Assembly: GCF_011752995.1 (NCBI RefSeq)
Contig: NZ_VWWL01000001.1
Span: 1-64,000 of the forward strand
Origin: Burkholderia sp. Ax-1724
GTDB lineage: Bacteria > Pseudomonadota > Gammaproteobacteria > Burkholderiales > Burkholderiaceae
Reading direction: 5' to 3'
Length of the DNA stretch: 64,000 bases
Part shown: positions 56,579 through 64,000 of the stretch, piece by piece
How positions within the stretch are numbered: the first letter of the stretch is position 1
Layout: each line of letters starts with the position of its first letter
Program-made: the position numbers and the translations under genes
Notes under the pieces: model-generated
Databases searched by the model: none
Told to the model about the DNA's origin: nothing
The model's input: only the letters and a program-made list of their open reading frames with translations

Positions 56579-58236
56579 GGTTTATCTCCTGATTTACCGC
56601 GCAACAGCGATTCGGGATGGCGCTCCAGATAATCCGACAGCGCATTGAGCGACTGCAACGTGCGCGTCAGTTCCTGCAACGCCTGATGAACGTCGGACTG
56701 CAACGGCGAGTCCTGCTGCAAGGTCGCCTCGGCCGAGCTGAAGGTCTGCTTCGCGGCCGAGAGCGTGTCGCGCGCCTGCGGCACGACTTCCGTGTCGAGG
56801 CGCGAGAACAGCTGGTCGGCATTCTTCAGCGCGCTGTTCAGGTTGTTGCCGATCTGGTCGAACGGCACCTTGTCGAGCTTCTTCGCGATGTCGGCAACCT
56901 GCAGCTGCAATTCGTCGAGCGTGTTCGGAATGGTCGGCAGCTCGATCGGATCGTTCGTCACGTCGACGCTGGCAGGCGGCGCTTTCGGGAAAATATCGAG
57001 CGCCACGTAGAGCTGGCTCGTAATCAGGTTGCCGGTGCGCAGCTGGCCGCGCAGCCCGTGCTTGACCAGTTGCGCGAGCAGGTTCTGACCGGCGAGCGTG
57101 CCCGGGGCCGGCGCGGTTTCGCGGAAGCGCTTGCCGAGGCGGTCCGGATACACGTTCATCGTGACCGGCATCGTGAAGCTGCGCGTCTTCGGGTCGTAGT
57201 CGATGCCGATGTTGGTCACCTGGCCGAGCACGATGCCGCGGAAGTCGACCGGCGCGCCGATCGACAGCCCGCGCAGCGACTGGTTGAAGTTCATCACGAC
57301 GCGCAGCGGGATGCCGTCCGGTTCGCGCATCGCGTCCGCTTCGTCGGAGCCGAGGCGGAACGTCTGGTTGTTCGGCGCCTGCGGGCCCATGTTCTGGCCG
57401 AGCGGCGACTGGAACGACAGGCCGCCGACGATCACCGTCGCGAGCGACTGCGTGTTCAGCTTGAAGCCGCTCGAATCGAGCCGCAGATCGACACCGCTCG
57501 CATGCCACCAGCGCGTGTTGGTGCCGACGTACTGGTCGAACGGCGCGGACACGAACACCTGCATCGTCACGCCGGTGCCGTCCTTGTCGAGCGAGAAGCC
57601 GACTACCTGGCCGACCTGCACGCGCCGGTAGAAGATCGGCGAGCCGATGTCGATCGAGCCGAGCGAGTCGCCATGCAGCGTGTACTGGCGGCCCTTCTGG
57701 TCGCCGGTGATCGGCGGCGGCGTTTCGAGGCCGACGAAGCTCTTTTCCGTTTCGGTCGAGCGGCCCGCGTCGGCGCCGATATAGGCGCCCGAAAGCAGGG
57801 TGGTCAGACCCGACACGCCGCTCGCGCCGACCCGCGGGCGCACGACCCAGAAGCGCGAGTCCTTGACCGCGAACTGTTCGCCTTCCTTGGTGAGCTGCAC
57901 CTGCACGAGCACGTGCGACAGATCCTGCGCGAGCCTGATCGTCTTGACCGAGCCGACGTCGACGTCCTTGTACTTGACCTTGGTCTTGCCGGGCTCGAGC
58001 CCTTCGGCACTGATGAAGCTGATCGTGATGACGGGCCCGCGCTCGGTCACCGACTTGACCACGAGCGCGATGCCGATCAGCGCGGCGATCAGCGGAATCA
58101 CCCAGACGAGCGAGGGCAGCCAGCGGCTGCGCGGCTCGATGTCGGGGTCGGGCAGATGAGGCGGCAGCTTCGGTCCGTTCGAATCGTGGCGCGGCGCATC
58201 GTCGGAAGCGGGCGTCGGTCCTTGCGGGCTAGTCAT
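56575..58236 (-). CDS. pqiB: PqiB (MCE/MlaD-family lipid transport tunnel)
   Basis: 553 residues. N-terminal transmembrane helix at about 40-60 (SLVWVIPLIAALIGIALVV), then three MCE domains, starting at about 62 (GPVITISFISAEGLEPGKTK), 178 (GDSLGSIDIGSPIFYRRVQ) and 308 (MNFNQSLRGLSIGAPVDFRG), and a long C-terminal coiled coil (about 450-540). This is the architecture of E. coli PqiB, which makes a periplasm-spanning tube for phospholipid movement. Overlaps pqiA by 8 bases. Confidence 0.95.
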   Translation of the reverse strand: MTSPQGPTPASDDAPRHDSNGPKLPPHLPDPDIEPRSRWLPSLVWVIPLIAALIGIALVVKSVTERGPVITISFISAEGLEPGKTKVKYKDVDVGSVKTIRLAQDLSHVLVQVQLTKEGEQFAVKDSRFWVVRPRVGASGVSGLTTLLSGAYIGADAGRSTETEKSFVGLETPPPITGDQKGRQYTLHGDSLGSIDIGSPIFYRRVQVGQVVGFSLDKDGTGVTMQVFVSAPFDQYVGTNTRWWHASGVDLRLDSSGFKLNTQSLATVIVGGLSFQSPLGQNMGPQAPNNQTFRLGSDEADAMREPDGIPLRVVMNFNQSLRGLSIGAPVDFRGIVLGQVTNIGIDYDPKTRSFTMPVTMNVYPDRLGKRFRETAPAPGTLAGQNLLAQLVKHGLRGQLRTGNLITSQLYVALDIFPKAPPASVDVTNDPIELPTIPNTLDELQLQVADIAKKLDKVPFDQIGNNLNSALKNADQLFSRLDTEVVPQARDTLSAAKQTFSSAEATLQQDSPLQSDVHQALQELTRTLQSLNALSDYLERHPESLLRGKSGDKP

Positions 58237-58879
58237 GATGAGGGTCCTGAGGTTGGGAGGGGCTGCCTTCCACGGGGTCCCAGATGAGCCGTGGATCGAA
58301 TTGCATGGAGGCGATCATGGTCAGGATCACGACCGAGCCGAACGCGATCGCGCCCGGTCCGGCCGTGATCACGGCCAGCGACCTGAAGCGCACGAGTGCC
58401 ACCGTGAGCGTGACGACGAACACGTCGAGCATCGACCAGCGGCCGATGCGCTCGACCATCCGGTAGAGCGTCGTGCGCTGCTGCGGACGCCAGCGCGAGC
58501 GGCGCTGCGCCGTGGCGGTCAGCAGCGCGAGCACGCCGAGCTTGAGCATCGGCACCATGATGCTCGCGATGAACACGATCACCGCGAGCGGCCAGTCGCC
58601 CGAGGTCCAGAAATAGACGACGCCGCTCATGATGGTGTCGTCCTCGGAGCCGAGCAGCGACGCGGTGTGCATCACGGGCAGCAGGTTCGCGGGAATATAC
58701 AGCAGCGCGGCCGCGATCAGCAGTGCCCAGGTACGCGTCAGGCTGTCGGGATGGCGCGAGTGCAGGTGCGCGCCGCAGCGTCCGCAGTGCTGCGGCGCGC
58801 GCGAGCGCACGCGCGGCTCGACGCGTCCGCACGCATGACAGGAAATGAAGCCCGCGCGTTTCGCGGTGACGTATTTCAT
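58229..58879 (-). CDS. pqiA: PqiA domain protein (second of two)
   Basis: 216 residues. N-terminal zinc ribbon (SCHACGRVEPRVR... HCGRCGAHL; two CxxC pairs) then four transmembrane helices, with the conserved NLLPVMHTASLLG and TIMSGVVYFWTSGDWPLAV. This equals half of E. coli PqiA (417 residues), which has two such units in one chain. Provides the inner-membrane part of the Pqi system. Confidence 0.92.
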   Translation of the reverse strand: MKYVTAKRAGFISCHACGRVEPRVRSRAPQHCGRCGAHLHSRHPDSLTRTWALLIAAALLYIPANLLPVMHTASLLGSEDDTIMSGVVYFWTSGDWPLAVIVFIASIMVPMLKLGVLALLTATAQRRSRWRPQQRTTLYRMVERIGRWSMLDVFVVTLTVALVRFRSLAVITAGPGAIAFGSVVILTMIASMQFDPRLIWDPVEGSPSQPQDPHHD

Positions 58880-58886
58880 CGCGGGT

Positions 58887-59534
58887 TCATCCTTCGCGTC
58901 GAGTGGGCGGCAGCGGCCGCTTGCCGCGCCGGCCGAGTTCGTCGGCGAGGTCCCACAGCACGGCCGGGTCGAACGTGACGACCACGGCGAACATCAGCGT
59001 GAGCGCGCCGAACGCGAACAGCGCCGCTTCGGGGATCACGCGCGCGAGGCTCACCATCTTCACGATCGTAATCAGCACGCCGAGCATGAACACTTCGATC
59101 ATGCCCCACGGCCGCACGAACTGGATCGCGCGCAGCACGCGGTTGAAGTGGCTCGGCACGTAGCCCGCGCGCAGCGGCACGAGCACATAGAGCAGCGCGA
59201 CGAGTTCGGTGAGCGGAAAGAGGATCGTCGAGCAGAACACCATGACCGCGACGATCTGCATGTCCTCGCCCCAGAGCGCGACGAGCGCACCGAACAGCGT
59301 GGTCTGCGAGGTGATGCCGTTGGTTTCGAGTTCGACGATCGGAAAGCCCTGCGCGATCAGGAACGTGATCAGCGCGGCGAGCGTCATCGCGCAGATCGCG
59401 TCGAGCTTGCGCGAGACGCCGCGATAGAGCGTTGCGCCGCAACGCGGACAGCGCGCGGCAGTGCGGCCGACAAGCCGTGGCTTGCGGAACAGCGTATCGC
59501 ATTCATGGCACGCGATCAGATTGTCATGTTCCAT
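58887..59534 (-). CDS. pqiA: PqiA domain protein (first of two)
   Basis: 215 residues; zinc ribbon LIACHECDTLFRKPR... RCPRCGATLYRG followed by four membrane helices (FLIAQGFPIVELETNGITS; LVALWGEDMQIVAVMVF). First gene of the pqiA-pqiA-pqiB-pqiC unit, 7 bases before the second pqiA. The two genes together reproduce the two-domain PqiA of E. coli, so they probably form a heterodimer. A 10/11-base repeat array lies 45-120 bases upstream of its start. Confidence 0.92.
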   Translation of the reverse strand: MEHDNLIACHECDTLFRKPRLVGRTAARCPRCGATLYRGVSRKLDAICAMTLAALITFLIAQGFPIVELETNGITSQTTLFGALVALWGEDMQIVAVMVFCSTILFPLTELVALLYVLVPLRAGYVPSHFNRVLRAIQFVRPWGMIEVFMLGVLITIVKMVSLARVIPEAALFAFGALTLMFAVVVTFDPAVLWDLADELGRRGKRPLPPTRREG

Positions 59535-59924
59535 GCGGTAGATGGGCTAACGACGTGGAAGGCGGCGTGCAAGGTCCGTTGTGCCCGCTTGTGCCTGCTT
59601 GTGCCTGCTTGTTGCCTGGGTTATGGCCTGTTTATGCCGGGCTTATCCCTGTGCATGCCCGTTGTGCAGGGCGCAGCGGGCGGCGGGGTGGAGCAATAGT
59701 ACCAAACGCGCCCCGCCACCGCCGCTATGCGCCGTAGCAAAGTTCGGACCTGTCCGCCCCGTGCCGCGACAGCCGGCTTGCCGTGCCTGGGGTAGCATGG
59801 CGGCCTTGGCGTGTGTCGCAGCAGGGCTCCCACCGCAGGCAACGCGAAATGGCGGGGAATAGCCGGGCAAGCCGCGCCGTTAACTTCCATCCGACTGCGT
59901 TCCCTCCGACTGCGTTGCTCCGTC
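59535..59924. other. 390-base divergent spacer pqiA/cytochrome b561
   Basis: Contains the short tandem array 59581-59655 close to pqiA, and near 59888-59915 the repeat CCGACTGCGTT / CCGACTGCGTT (spaced by five bases) close to the cytochrome gene. No gene or clear promoter boxes recognised. Confidence 0.5.
59581..59655 (+). repeat. Tandem array of 10/11-base units upstream of pqiA
   Basis: GTGCCCGCTT, then GTGCCTGCTT twice (10-base register, 59581-59610), continuing in 11-base register as GTTGCCTGGGT, TATGGCCTGTT, TATGCCGGGCT and TATCCCTGTGC (59611-59654). The 10- to 11-base slip suggests growth by slippage followed by drift. Sits in the 5' region of the pqi operon. Confidence 0.75.
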
Positions 59925-60485
59925 ATGCCACTCAATCCTTCGTTCGGTACCCGGGAGTCGTACACGCGGACCGCCATCGCGTTTCACTGGCTGATCGCGC
60001 TCCTGATCGTCTGCGGCTTCGCGCTCGGCTGGGTGATGACCGACATCCCGGGCTTCACGCCCGCCAAGCTGCGTTATTTCTCCTGGCATAAATGGATCGG
60101 CGTGACCGTGTTCGCGCTCGCGATCGTGCGCATCCTGTGGCGCGCGACGCACGCCGCGCCGCCGTTGCCGCGCCGCATGCCCGCCTGGCAGCGCGGCGGC
60201 GCGCATCTCGTGCACCTGCTGCTGTACGCGCTGATGATCGCGATTCCCGCGTCCGGCTATCTGTATAGCTCGGCGGCCAACGTGCCAGTCGTCTATCTCG
60301 GGCTGATTCCGCTGCCGCGCCTGATCGCGCCGGACCCGCATCTCAAGGACCTGCTGAAGAACCTGCACATCGCGCTCAATTACACGTTGCTCGTGCTGGT
60401 CGCGCTGCACGTCGCGGCCGCGCTCAAGCATCAATGGCTCGATCGCGACGGGCTGCTTTCGCGCATGCTCCCTTTTCTCAAATAA
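59925..60485 (+). CDS. Cytochrome b561 (YodB/CybB type)
   Basis: 186 residues, four transmembrane helices. Histidines on helices placed for two b hemes: TRTAIAFHWLIALLIV, YFSWHKWIGVTVF, HLVHLLLYALMIAI and LVALHVAAALKHQWLDRDG. Bacterial cytochrome b561 takes electrons from quinol. The start MPLNPSFGTRESYTR matches the family; the longer open frame upstream is not needed. It is followed after 8 bases by a YceI gene, a common pair. Confidence 0.92.
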   Translation: MPLNPSFGTRESYTRTAIAFHWLIALLIVCGFALGWVMTDIPGFTPAKLRYFSWHKWIGVTVFALAIVRILWRATHAAPPLPRRMPAWQRGGAHLVHLLLYALMIAIPASGYLYSSAANVPVVYLGLIPLPRLIAPDPHLKDLLKNLHIALNYTLLVLVALHVAAALKHQWLDRDGLLSRMLPFLK

Positions 60486-60493
60486 GGACAACC

Positions 60494-61057
60494 ATGAAGG
60501 TCTCGTTTTATCGCTACATGCTCGCCGCGTTCGCGGCGGCCTCGCTGACCGCCTCGGGCGCGGCGCTCGCACAGGTCGACGTCGCGAAGAGTTCGGTGAC
60601 GGCCACCTCGAAGCAGATGAACGTGCCGGTCGAAGGCAAGTTCGGCAAGTTCAGCGCCGAGGTCAGCTTCGATCCGGCCAGGCCCGCGGCCGGCAGCGCG
60701 CAGATCAACATCGACGTCGCCAGCTACGACCTCGGCGACGAGAGCTACAACGAGCAGGTGCGCGGCAAGGAATGGTTCGACGCGAAGACGTATCCGGGCG
60801 CGACGTTCGTGTCGATCGCGATCGCGCCAGCCGGCGGCGGCAAGTTCAACGTGACGGGCAAACTGACCATCAAGGGCAAGTCGCAGACCGTGGTCGTGCC
60901 GGTCACGGTGGCGCAGCAGGGCGCGCTGCAGACCTTCGATGGTGCGTTGCCGATCAAGCGCTCGCAGTTCGACATCGGCACCGGCGAGTGGAAGGACACT
61001 TCTGTCGTCGCCGATGAGGTGCTCATCAAGTTTCATCTCGTTGCCGCGCACAAGTAG
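60494..61057 (+). CDS. YceI-family periplasmic lipid-binding protein (first)
   Basis: 187 residues. Signal peptide ([17 protein letters not shown]... ALAQV), then a single YceI lipocalin-like domain that binds isoprenoid lipids such as quinones: [18 protein letters not shown] and [17 protein letters not shown] are conserved. It is co-transcribed with the b561 gene, which suggests a periplasmic quinone carrier working with this cytochrome; inference. Confidence 0.92.
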   Translation: MKVSFYRYMLAAFAAASLTASGAALAQVDVAKSSVTATSKQMNVPVEGKFGKFSAEVSFDPARPAAGSAQINIDVASYDLGDESYNEQVRGKEWFDAKTYPGATFVSIAIAPAGGGKFNVTGKLTIKGKSQTVVVPVTVAQQGALQTFDGALPIKRSQFDIGTGEWKDTSVVADEVLIKFHLVAAHK

Positions 61058-61059
61058 CG

Positions 61060-61095
61060 CGCGGCATGCGCGGCATGCGTGACATGCGTGACGTG
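61060..61095 (+). repeat. 9-base tandem array, four units
   Basis: CGCGGCATG twice, then CGTGACATG and CGTGACGTG, starting three bases after the first yceI stop codon. Intergenic; 9 is a multiple of three, so frames pass through it unbroken. Confidence 0.9.
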
Positions 61096-61146
61096 CATCC
61101 CGCGCGCTGCGCGGCCGGCTTTTTACCGGCTTCCTGCTGGTTTCTT

Positions 61147-61182
61147 ACCGCAATCTTCACCGCGATTTTCACCGCCATCCAG
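61147..61182 (+). repeat. 12-base tandem array, three units, ending in a ribosome-binding site
   Basis: ACCGCAATCTTC, ACCGCGATTTTC and ACCGCCATCCAG. The last unit runs into AGGAG (61181-61185), the ribosome-binding site of the second yceI gene. Confidence 0.85.
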
Positions 61183-61191
61183 GAGCATGAA

Positions 61192-61773
61192 TTGAAAACG
61201 TCCATGTCGATCGCTGTCGGTGCGCTGGCATCCTCCCTTTCGCTCGGCGCGTTTGCCGCCGATACCTATATGCTCGATCCGACCCACACGTATCCGAGCT
61301 TCGAGGCGGATCACTTCGGCGGCCTGTCGATCTGGCGCGGCAAGTTCACGAAGACCATCGGCACGGTGACGCTCGATCGCGCGGCGAAAACCGGCACGGT
61401 GGACGTAACCGTCGATCCCGCTTCGGTGCAGACCGGCAACGGCAAGCTCGACGAGCACCTGAAGGCGGCCGAGTTCTTCGACGTCGCCCAATATCCGGGC
61501 GTGACCTACAAGGGCACCGGAATTAAATTCGACGGCGACAAGCCGGTCGAGGTGATCGGCAACCTGACGATTCGCGGCATCACGAAGCCGGTGAATCTGA
61601 AGATCGATTCGTTCAAGTGCATGCCGCACCCGGTGCTCAAGCGCGAAGTCTGCGGCGTCGAGGCGAGTACCGAATTCAACCGCGCCGATTTCGGCATGGA
61701 CTTCGGCGCGAAGTACGGCTTCGGCATGGAGACGCGTTTGCATATCCAGTCCGAAGGCATCAAGCAGCAGTAA
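61192..61773 (+). CDS. YceI-family periplasmic lipid-binding protein (second)
   Basis: 193 residues with a TTG start chosen because AGGAG stands 6 bases before it; an ATG at 61204 would also keep the signal peptide ([20 protein letters not shown]). The YceI domain shows [37 protein letters not shown] and [15 protein letters not shown], the classic signature; the first copy lacks several of these, so the two are diverged paralogues. Two cysteines (KCMP and EVCG) may pair. A strong terminator follows. Confidence 0.92.
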   Translation: MKTSMSIAVGALASSLSLGAFAADTYMLDPTHTYPSFEADHFGGLSIWRGKFTKTIGTVTLDRAAKTGTVDVTVDPASVQTGNGKLDEHLKAAEFFDVAQYPGVTYKGTGIKFDGDKPVEVIGNLTIRGITKPVNLKIDSFKCMPHPVLKREVCGVEASTEFNRADFGMDFGAKYGFGMETRLHIQSEGIKQQ

Positions 61774-61800
61774 ACGCGCTGCTTTCGCGACTGCCGTCGC

Positions 61801-61833
61801 CGCGAAGCGAGCCGCGCACTGTCTCGCTTCGCG
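61801..61833. other. Perfect 11-base inverted repeat after second yceI
   Basis: CGCGAAGCGAG (61801-61811) and CTCGCTTCGCG (61823-61833) pair fully around an 11-base loop, without a T-run. It may help 3'-end stability upstream of the terminator. Confidence 0.6.
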
Positions 61834-61848
61834 CTGCGCCGCAACACG

Positions 61849-61887
61849 AAAACCGCTTCGATCGCTCGCACGACGAAGCGGTTTTTT
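61849..61887 (+). terminator. Intrinsic terminator after the cyt b561-yceI-yceI unit
   Basis: AAAACCGCTTCG (61849-61860) pairs perfectly with CGAAGCGGTTTT (61874-61885), with the T-run extending to 61887. Confidence 0.92.
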
Positions 61888-62068
61888 ACCGCTGCTACCG
61901 AATGCCGCGCCCTTATGTGGCGGGCCTCCGCTATTTGCCGCTCGCCTCGTTTTATTTTTTCAGTTAAATAGAACGCATGAAGCCATGCCGGTGATGCGCG
62001 TAGCCGGTGCGGCCTGCGCGGCACAGCGCCTTCGCCGATAAATATTGCGCGCGGCACAGGAGATCGGG

Positions 62069-63346
62069 ATGAATGCAACGACAGCAGCAAGCATCGCGGG
62101 AAGCCGGCACAGCTCGTGGCGCGCCGTGGCGGCGGCCTCGATCGGCAACGCGCTCGAATGGTTCGATCTGGTCGTGTACGGTTTTTTCGCCGTCATTATC
62201 TCGAAGCTGTTTTTTCCGGCCGGCAACGAGACGGTCTCGCTGCTGCTCACGCTCGGCACGTTCGGCGTGTCGTTCTTCATGCGGCCGCTCGGCGCGATCG
62301 TGATCGGCGCGTACTCGGACCGCGCGGGGCGCAAGGCGGCGCTCACGCTGTCCATCGCGCTGATGATGACCGGCACGCTCATCATCGCGGTCCTGCCGAC
62401 CTATCAGAGCATCGGCCTCGCCGCGCCGCTGATCCTCGTGGTCGCGCGCTTGATGCAGGGCTTCTCGGCGGGCGGCGAGTTCGGCAGCGCGACCGCGTTT
62501 CTCGCCGAGCACGTGCCGGACCGGCGCGGCTTCTACGCAAGCTGGCAGATGGCGAGCCAAGGGCTCACGACGCTGCTCGCCGCCGGCTTCGGCGCGCTGC
62601 TGACCGGCAGCCTCTCGCCGCAGCAGATGACGTCGTGGGGCTGGCGCGTGCCATTCGTCTTCGGTCTGCTGATCGGCCCGGTCGCGCTCTATATCCGCAC
62701 GAAGCTCGACGAGACGCCCGAATTCCTCGCCGCCGAAACGACGCAGACGCCGCTGCGCGATACGTTCGCGACGCAGAAACTGCGGCTCGTGATCGCGATG
62801 GGCGTGGTCGTGCTCGGGACCGTGTCCTCGTACCTGGTGCTGTTCATGCCGACCTATGGCGTGAAGCAGTTGGGGTTCGCGCCGTCGGTCGCGTTTTCGG
62901 CGATTGCGGTGACGGGGCTGATCCAGATGGTGCTCTCGCCCGTGGCCGGGCATCTGTCGGACCTGCATGGACGCACGCGCATCATGCTGAGCGCGGCCGG
63001 CCTGCTGCTCGTGCTGGTCTATCCGGCGTTTCTGTATCTGATCGCGCATCCGAGCTTCGGCACGCTGATCGTGTGGCAGATCGTGTTCGGTATTCTCGTG
63101 AGCGGCTACTTCGGCGCGACGCCGGGTTTGCTGTCGGAAATCTTTCCGGTGCAGACGCGCACGACCGGCATGTCGCTCGCGTATAACATCGCGGTGACGG
63201 TCTTCGGCGGCTTCGGGCCGTTCATCATCGCGTGGCTGATCGGCGCGACCGGTTCGAAAGCCGCGCCGAGCTATTACGTGATGTTTGCCGCGCTGGTGAG
63301 CATCGCGGCGTTGATTGGGGCGCGGCGCAGGTTGGGGTTCCGGTAG
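62069..63346 (+). CDS. MFS transporter, metabolite:H+ symporter (MHS) family
   Basis: 425 residues, twelve expected membrane helices. The MHS signature NALEWFDLVVYGFFAVIIS at the start, GAYSDRAGRKAALTLS (loop 2-3 motif) and RLMQGFSAGGEFGSATAFLAE identify the family of citrate, 2-oxoglutarate, shikimate and proline/betaine proton symporters. Substrate not predictable. GGAG lies 6-9 bases before the ATG at MNATTAAS; a TTG further upstream also opens the frame. No metabolic partner genes adjacent. Confidence 0.92.
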   Translation: MNATTAASIAGSRHSSWRAVAAASIGNALEWFDLVVYGFFAVIISKLFFPAGNETVSLLLTLGTFGVSFFMRPLGAIVIGAYSDRAGRKAALTLSIALMMTGTLIIAVLPTYQSIGLAAPLILVVARLMQGFSAGGEFGSATAFLAEHVPDRRGFYASWQMASQGLTTLLAAGFGALLTGSLSPQQMTSWGWRVPFVFGLLIGPVALYIRTKLDETPEFLAAETTQTPLRDTFATQKLRLVIAMGVVVLGTVSSYLVLFMPTYGVKQLGFAPSVAFSAIAVTGLIQMVLSPVAGHLSDLHGRTRIMLSAAGLLLVLVYPAFLYLIAHPSFGTLIVWQIVFGILVSGYFGATPGLLSEIFPVQTRTTGMSLAYNIAVTVFGGFGPFIIAWLIGATGSKAAPSYYVMFAALVSIAALIGARRRLGFR

Positions 63347-63423
63347 CTGGATTGCAGCCTGATGCGGGTTCAGTGCACTTTTTCCGTCATGTGCCCGGCG
63401 GCACGAAGCCGCCCGGCGGGTCG

Positions 63424-63729
63424 CTACTCGCTTAGAAGGCGCTTCAGTTCGTCGAGAAACGATGCCGTCGTGTGGCCCCATAGCTTCGGATTGAAATCCT
63501 GTCCGTACTTTTCATAAAAGGCACTGTCCAGGTTTTCGCCGCAGCTTGCCGCCAGTCTGTTAATTTCATCGATAGCAGACTGGCGCATTTCAGGCGTAAT
63601 TCCATTTTTATAAATGCTAACAATTTCCTCAATCGAGTCTGCGTGGTAGTGATAATCCTGATTCAGGTATCCGCCAAAGAGGATATCGAGATTTGGGTAT
63701 GAGGGATTATTTTCTGCGCGAGTCATCAT
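63424..63729 (-). CDS. CdiI_2-like contact-dependent inhibition immunity protein, orphan
   Basis: 101 residues. YPNLDILFGGYLNQDYHYHAD (in two parts: YPNLDILFGGY at 11-21, then LNQDYHY) followed by an acidic helical domain and the C-terminal SFLDELKRLL matches what I know of the PF18593 immunity proteins (start YPxLxxxxGGYxxQD). Such proteins neutralise toxic tips of CdiA or other polymorphic toxins. No toxin or CdiB gene is in the window. Base composition is foreign: I count 22 G+C in the 60 bases 63601-63660. Two ATGs in a row start it; GGGAAG lies 11 bases before. Confidence 0.7.
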   Translation of the reverse strand: MMTRAENNPSYPNLDILFGGYLNQDYHYHADSIEEIVSIYKNGITPEMRQSAIDEINRLAASCGENLDSAFYEKYGQDFNPKLWGHTTASFLDELKRLLSE

Positions 63730-63809
63730 TGGGTGTATGTCTTCCCAGCCTCTGATTAAGCGCTATCGTTTCACGCGTGTGCGGTATGGTTGCAAGGCGG
63801 AGTAAACGT

Positions 63810-63840
63810 AAAAGGCCGGTTTGCAATGAACCGGCCTTTT
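63810..63840 (-). terminator. Intrinsic terminator after the window-end gene
   Basis: AAAAGGCCGGTT (63810-63821) pairs perfectly with AACCGGCCTTTT (63829-63840). It is symmetric and would stop the minus-strand gene ending at 63886. Confidence 0.88.
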
Positions 63841-63885
63841 GACTCTTTCGGCTCGCGCAATCCGTGAGCTATGCGCGAATCCGCA

Positions 63886-64000
63886 TCAGACTTGCGCGCC
63901 CGCGTTCGGATCGTTCGGATCGACGCGGTCCTTCTTTTCCTTCAGCAAGTCTTCGCGCTTGACGCCGAACCACATCGCGAGCGCCGCGGCGACGAACACC
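63886..64000 (-). CDS. 3' end of an unidentified gene (cut by window edge)
   Basis: Only 37 C-terminal residues are visible: a hydrophobic VFVAAALAMWFGV, then a charged REDLLKEKKDRVDPNDPN and the end AGAQV. This looks like the last membrane helix and cytoplasmic tail of a transporter or other inner-membrane protein, but the family cannot be named. The following terminator hairpin supports a real gene end here. Confidence 0.6.
   Translation of the reverse strand, partial: VFVAAALAMWFGVKREDLLKEKKDRVDPNDPNAGAQV

Overview
The window reads as core chromosome from a high-G+C beta-proteobacterium of the Burkholderia/Paraburkholderia group. This rests on the protein set (DUF971-ubiE-Tim44-ubiJ-ubiB, fmdB-DUF502-aspS-nudB-clsB, lptD-surA-pdxA-rsmA, three-gene pntAA-pntAB-pntB, pqiA-pqiA-pqiB-pqiC), dense G+C-rich codon use and closely packed operons. 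I see no rRNA, tRNA, CRISPR array, insertion sequence or prophage. Both ends are cut inside genes.

Layout. 1-7.1 kb: tail of an FAD/Fe-S oxidoreductase, HIT and DUF971 proteins, then ubiquinone genes ubiE, ubiJ and ubiB around a Tim44-like membrane protein, and a TPMT-type methyltransferase. 6.8-11.7 kb: fmdB, DUF502, aspS, nudB, clsB. 12.1-19.3 kb: a TetR regulator followed by a complete beta-oxidation set (acyl-CoA dehydrogenase, bifunctional hydroxyacyl-CoA dehydrogenase/enoyl-CoA hydratase, thiolase, second enoyl-CoA hydratase). 19.5-21 kb: fdhD divergent from a nitrate-reductase-associated gene. 21.4-27.2 kb: a PAS-GGDEF-EAL c-di-GMP enzyme, an acyl-CoA thioesterase and an Atm1-type ABC exporter. 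27.3-35.1 kb: envelope genes, with amgK-murU (peptidoglycan recycling) divergent from lptD-surA-pdxA-rsmA. 35.1-42.1 kb, minus strand: glyQ-glyS-gmhB-plsC-ygjP-like, then gloA and an EamA exporter. 42.1-43.5 kb: an A+T-richer accessory patch with one orphan secreted protein and a likely decayed relative. 43.5-47.4 kb: FMN glutamate-synthase-like protein, mnmA, NUDIX hydrolase. 47.8-50.7 kb: proton-translocating transhydrogenase. 50.8-59.5 kb, minus strand: WYL regulator and VOC protein, RlmL-type methyltransferase, SpecificRecomb membrane protein, and pqiC-pqiB-pqiA-pqiA. 59.9-63.3 kb: cytochrome b561, two YceI proteins and an MHS-family transporter. 63.4-63.7 kb: a low-G+C orphan gene resembling CDI immunity proteins. 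The window ends in the 3' end of an unidentified minus-strand gene.

Functional themes are respiratory quinone and redox supply (ubi, pnt, cyt b561/YceI), outer-membrane and lipid homeostasis (clsB, lptD, surA, pqi, plsC, gmhB), fatty-acid degradation and translation. I do not see a clearly new multi-gene system. The most unusual signals are: recurrent small tandem duplications (9-13 bp units, several at about one helical turn) confined to intergenic spacers; the A+T-rich accessory patch at 42.3-43.5 kb; the orphan CdiI-like gene at 63.4 kb; and a terminator-shaped hairpin directly in front of ubiJ.
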